Below are positions 59,336 to 64,000 of a stretch of 64,000 nucleotides of DNA, piece after piece. The notes under the pieces are model-generated. The model worked only from the letters and a program-made list of their open reading frames with translations, was not told the origin of the DNA and did no database searches. The position numbers and the translations under genes are program-made. Source of the stretch: Liolophura sinensis (lineage: Eukaryota > Mollusca > Polyplacophora > Chitonida > Chitonidae); contig NC_088298.1 in the NCBI RefSeq assembly GCF_032854445.1, positions 15,485,504-15,549,503 on the forward strand, in the 5' to 3' direction. Each line of letters opens with the position of its first letter. Position 1 is the stretch's first letter.

Positions 59336-62300
59336 ATTGCGCAGATATTTCATCATGGGTATGCTATACGGAATGGCTGTGCTGTTGTTTTTTCTTAAGG
59401 CCAGTGGGCTATCTTTTCCCACCAATAAGGCACTTCGGGTCAACCATAGTATATACTTTCTGTTCGATTTTATTCTTTCTTGTTCGTCTCAAAGCAAATT
59501 CATTAACACAACGCTACATGAACTGTTCACTTTTACATGAAACTGAACAGCTTGGACCCGAATTGCTTTCAGCTTTGAAAAATTCTCAAGTTGCCGTGGC
59601 TCTCCATCCTTCATCTAAGAAATCGTCTAATGTGGATCGCTTGTAGATCCTATACGACACTTGGTCATTTTCCCAATACTGTAAATGCTTCATTCCTTTG
59701 CCATTTTCTGTGATAATTCAAGTGCCTCTGTTTGAAATACCTACTTTACCTATCCAGCATGTGGGAACATCTTTGACAAAAACAGATTTTTAGGAAATCT
59801 GATGTGTTTTACTTTGCCGTGTCAAATCCCCTCCAGGTTTTGTGGTGAAAACAAGTTTTTTGTGTATTTGTATGGGCATGGTTGATATACGCGTGGTGCA
59901 GTTGCATAATTAAACGTAGTTAGGTTAGGAACATGCAAAATTGTCTTCGTTTCAACAAACCATTTTAGAACTTTTCCCTTTCGTAGCTATGAGCAAAATG
60001 AAAAGGAATGCCTCCTGAATTGCCACGTTCCTCTCCAGCTAGCGAGAATTATATGCTTTTTTGCGAGTACTCGTTCGCTTGTATCATCTCTATCCCCATG
60101 CGAATTGCTAGAGGCTGCGACAGTACTAAATTAGAGATTTGCGCTGTTTTGAAATGTTCTGTATTTAGAACGTTAGTTTCATTTCTGTTATTCCCACCCT
60201 CTTTGTTCGGCTTTTTATGTTAACATTGCAGCAAATGTTGGATGTGCTGTCGTTCTTCACTGCCTATCACTATTTCTGAACCGCTTCTTTTCTGTCACCC
60301 ATGTTCCTAAAGCTTGTTCCAAGTCCTCTAGACACATTTGAAATCGTATTCGTACCCCCGGCCTACGACTTTATTGGTTTGATTCAAACTTTGTCTTCTC
60401 CCTTTTGATCCCAGTTCTGTATCGGAGATTCCTCTGGTTTTATCGTTTTTGTTTCTCTTGGTGGCCACACCTCTTGTGACTCTTCTCACTTCTTCTACTT
60501 CTCATCATCCATACCTGTGATGGAAATGTAGTCCTTAATATACCAAACTACTACAGATGACACGATGATGTGGTCTTCTCCTGTGTCGTTTCGTTTGTTG
60601 TTCCCATTAACCTCTTCATCACTGGATTCAATCGTTACCAATCATTTTATGTGAGCAGTAATTTACGTTTGTTCATCTGTTGATCGTTTTGCCCGACAGA
60701 TGTCTTCAACCCATCGTTTTCTTCTGTTCCTGTTGTCTTCAGACCACTCAGGTCAGTGCGCATGAGAAATCTGCTGACGTCATATGCTGACATCATAGCC
60801 CTTTTTGGTTTTACCTTGTCTACGTTCCGGACTCGACTCGACTCTTCGTTCGTCGTCGTCGTCGTCGTCGTCTTGGTTTAGCGAACAATCCTTTGTGTGT
60901 GAACAGTTTCCATTGGAGAAGCATATCCTTGTGACTTTTTAGTTTTCTCCCTTATCTGTTCTGTACGCTTTTCTCCACCAACCACAGCACTGAAGTGCCA
61001 AATTGTTGGAGAATGTCGAGCGCAAGTGCGTTTTAGACGTGGACCGAATGTAACTAGGCAAGACAGAATACCATACTATGCGTTTTGTTTGACCCTAGTT
61101 CGTCTTAATTTTGTGCTGTAACAGTTGTATATCCGTTGACGTCTGAACAACCGCTGCAATGGTTTATTTTCGCGCTCACCTTTTAATTTTCTTATTTTGT
61201 TTTTCTTTTTACCTTTGTTGTTTTTTTTTTTGTTTTTTTTTGTTTTCTGTTTTGTTATCTTATTCATTTATTTTGGGATATATTTGTCGCCCTCTGTGTA
61301 TCTGTATCCTTATATTCATGCGTGCGCCTTGCTCAATCAGCTGCATTTATATCTTAGAATTAGGAACAGTATTTGTATTTGCGCTAGTCTCGCATATAAC
61401 ACCGTATAAATGCCGGGTTTTTTTTTCAAAAACAAAAAGCTGTAACTGCATCGAGACATTTTAATTCTGCAGAAAATTGGGCGAAAATAATGTTTAAAAG
61501 CGGTAAATACTGCCAACAGATTTATACTGTATTGTCTGCCTGTATAAAGTGGTTGAAAATTGTTTCTGTAGCAGATGTTATATTCTTAAAGAAACCTGAT
61601 GCTATCCAAAACGTGGGACTGTTTGTAAAACTGCCTGGTATATACAAAATGTTATAATATACTTAAATTGCGAGAATTTACATCTCAGATTTGTACAAAA
61701 TGTCTTAAACAAATAAAGCTTAATCAACAAAGTGGAAGTTAACGAAGGGTAGAATTTTGGGAACGGTTCCACAAAGGCGTCATATGCTAAGCTGATTGTA
61801 ACTATCATGGCAAAAGAGATGGTTACCGGTTCCTACCTTGGCAACACATGTTAAAAATGTATGTTGTGATGGTAGTTACAATCAGATGTTGCTTACGATA
61901 GCCTTGTGCAAGATGTCCTAGGTCAGATTGAGAAAAGCTGTTGAATATCAAATAAATATTGCCGGTGATTTTACATAAAACAGGTAAGAATATGAATGAT
62001 ATAGATGACATTCTCTCTGTATGTCGTCCGTAATATTAGCTCATTTATAAAATACTGTTTTCGTTTTCTTTTCACAGGTTCTGAACAGGTAGAACCTTGA
62101 CGGCGCGGACAACGAATTTCAGACCGATACACCATCATCCAGATGTCCTGAAAAACTTTCAACATGGAACCAGTTATTATTCACAGTTGTTCGTGTTGAC
62201 TCTTTTTTTCAAAATACAAGAAAAAAAAATGAAAACGAAAAAATAAAATTGATGAATGAAGTAGGAAAATATGTCTCCAAAAACTACTTTAGACATAGTT

Positions 62301-63354
62301 ACGTATACAGTTTTTAGGGGTGAGAAGTGAGAAATAGACTATACATAGTGGCGTGCAAAAACTAGGTGTGGTGTTTACCATAAACGTACGTGGGAAACTG
62401 AATGTTAAACTTTTTACAACTTTTGACTTTCTTTTAAAAAGCTGTTACATTTTTTGTCCCTGTCCCAAGCCAGGTTATATTATCCAAAAGCATAGATAAA
62501 TTATTAACATGTACATGGGTTTATTTTCATTTTGTTGTTAGAGTTGTATGGAACGAAATGAAAGTCTCACCTATAGGCACTTGTGTAGGTATGTGATTTG
62601 TACAGCTGTACGGTTAGATTTATAGTTTCGATTGTTAATTTATTGTAATAGACGCGGGGTATTTGGAAATCTCATTAGATTTGATATAAAATGGAAAAGG
62701 AAAATTTTTAGCGAAAATAATTCGACCCATATACATTAAAGGACCAGGATTTAGTTTAACCCTCCTGTAGATAAATGTAGATATTTCTTTACAGTGATTA
62801 GCTTAACTAATTATTCATATTTATTATTTCACAATAATTGCATATATGACAAAGTCATGTTCTGATAGAATTGAAATCTCGCCAAAGCCTTATTAGAAAC
62901 TGTGGGGTTATTTACCCAACTAGCTTCGCAGGAGAGCGTTAAGGCCGGGGTAGACCACTCTGTCAAACATGGTAATTTTGGTGGGCAACGACAAGGCTGT
63001 GAAGAAGCAGTTGTTTGTGCGGAGACTGTGGTAGATTTCCCATGTATTCTGACCTTTGACCAACCAAAATATTTATGTACGGAAACTGTGGTTGATTTGA
63101 TTTTGCTGAATAAATGTAGAGTAGATGTTCACAATTTTGGGGTTAAATTTTATATCGATTTGTGTCTTTCGTTGGATCCTTCGAGAGATCGAATTGGCGC
63201 CAGCTTGTTTCAAGCTTAATTAACTCCATCAAAGGGATGGTTACAGTTTGCCTACAACCATTCAGAAAAAAATAACAGTGTTCTTTAGTCAAAACGATTT
63301 TCCGAAGACGAATATCGAAGTATATTTTGACTAGAGCAGAAACTAGTCACACAT
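59336..63354. other. 3' UTR and downstream flank
   Basis: No further gene recognised. AATAAA signals at 61712, 61951, 62242 and 63109 are candidate transcript ends. A (GTC)n run lies at 60851-60873, and T-rich runs near 61160-61260 create open frames of no significance. A 106-codon open frame at 62902-63219 matches nothing I know. Confidence 0.6.
62242..62247 (+). terminator. Candidate poly(A) signal of the full-length form
   Basis: AATAAA in an A-rich context. AATAAA at 61712-61717 is an alternative. No way to choose from sequence alone. Confidence 0.35.
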
Positions 63355-63930
63355 ATCCGGTGAGGTAGGCCTTCTCGACAGCTTGATAATTGGTGTCTGG
63401 TCACACATAACCGTAGAAGTGTGCCTACTTGACAGTTTGATGACTGGTATCTGGTCACACATAACCAGTGAGGTAGGCCTTCTCGACAGTGAGATAACTG
63501 GTGTCTGGTCACACATAACCGGAGAAGTATGCCTAATCGGTGTCTGGTCACACATAACCGTAGAAGTGTGCCTACTTGACAGTGTGATGAGTGGTGTCTG
63601 GTCACACATAACCGGTGATGTAGGCTCTCTCGACGGTGTGATAACTGGTGTCTGGTCACACATAACCGTAGAAGTATGGCTACTTGTCTGTGTGATAACT
63701 GGTGTCTGGTCACACATAACCGTAGAAGTATGGCTACTTGACAGTGTGATAACTGGTGTCTGGTCACACATAGCCAGTGAGGTAGGCCTTCTCGACAGTG
63801 AGATAACTGGTGTCTGGTCACACATAACCGGCGAAGTATACCTAATCGGCAGTGTGATAACTGGTGTCTGCTCACACATAACCGGAGAAGTATGCCTATT
63901 TGACAGTGTGATTACTGGTGTATATCATAT
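63355..63930. repeat. 54-bp minisatellite, copy array 2, about 11 units
   Basis: Unit phrases GGTGTCTGGTCACACATAAC, CGTAGAAGTATG and CTTGACAGTGTGATAACT recur every 54 bp, with one shortened 39-bp unit near 63505-63544. Open frames on both strands come from the period being a multiple of three. Same family as 46610-47290. Confidence 0.93.
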
Positions 63931-64000
63931 ACGTAGCACCATCCACTGAACATTCGCACGCGCCGAACTACTTTCGCACTGGGTGACCTCCGGCTGGGAA

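Noticed and set aside
57723-58831. Long antisense open frames opposite the last exon
   Set aside because: Mirror of the biased Ser/Thr/Asp codons on the + strand; no own splice or start context.
8414-59335. Titin/twitchin/projectin identity
   Set aside because: Those proteins have one kinase; two kinases separated by Ig and FN3 point to the obscurin/UNC-89/SPEG class.
61159-61464. Hydrophobic open frame in the 3' flank
   Set aside because: It is a T-rich stretch giving Phe/Leu/Cys codons, without any other coding sign.
62902-63219. 105-residue open frame in the 3' flank
   Set aside because: No recognisable domain, splice sites or promoter; could be chance. Left unannotated as a gene.
63285-63949. 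Overlapping open frames of 170-196 codons on both strands
   Set aside because: They lie entirely in the 54-bp minisatellite, whose period is a multiple of three, so frames stay open by construction.

Overview
The window is animal nuclear DNA, most likely from a mollusc or a close lophotrochozoan relative. Genes are split by GT-AG introns and the background is AT-rich. The introns carry many copies of a tRNA-derived SINE whose 3' half ends in an (AAATA)n tail. A second tRNA-derived SINE ends in a (CACT)n tail. Both are types I associate with mollusc genomes. I see nothing bacterial. The species assignment is an inference from repeat type only.

I can support one gene, on the + strand, spanning most of the window. 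It is a giant muscle-type modular protein of the obscurin/UNC-89 (SPEG-related) class. The 5' end lies upstream of the window. From 8.4 to 32.1 kb there are 15 fibronectin type III (FN3) domains, each encoded by one exon of about 300 bp. Every junction in this part is phase 1, so any exon can be skipped without breaking the frame. From FN3 number 12 onwards, short linker exons alternate with the FN3 exons. Two Ig domains follow (33.0-34.5 kb), then protein kinase domain 1 in pieces (35.55-46.5 kb), a linker (47.4-47.9 kb), a third Ig (51.4 kb), a split FN3 (52.9-53.7 kb), a linker (53.9 kb), and kinase domain 2 (54.5-56.8 kb). The last exon (56.8-59.3 kb) encodes a long tail with 11 K-T-P-S-P-E-P-type repeats, an acidic Ser/Thr region and Ser-Arg repeats. 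The order Ig-Ig-kinase-Ig-FN3-kinase is what identifies the family. By my sums the exons in the window total about 11 kb of coding sequence.

The most interesting feature is that two internal exons can also be read straight through their 5' splice sites into long open tails. FN3 exon 11 reads on for 414 codons into a Ser/Arg-rich tail with nine R-R-x-S motifs, ending at 20920. The exon after kinase 1 reads on for 368 codons into a different tail with a strong hydrophobic segment, ending at 49019 and followed within 300 bp by two AATAAA signals. The gene may therefore make three nested products: a kinase-free FN3 protein, a single-kinase and possibly membrane-anchored protein, and the full two-kinase protein.

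Kinase 2 has lost the catalytic Asp, the catalytic-loop Lys and Asn, and the Gly of DFG, so it should be a pseudokinase. Kinase 1 keeps the key Lys, Glu and both Asp residues but has an altered catalytic loop. FN3 exon 8 carries a one-base frameshift in the assembly.

The rest is introns and the 3' flank: SINEs, a degenerate hAT-like DNA transposon, a pair of related MITE-like repeats, several minisatellites, and one 54-bp minisatellite family present both in the kinase-1 intron and at the right edge of the window.
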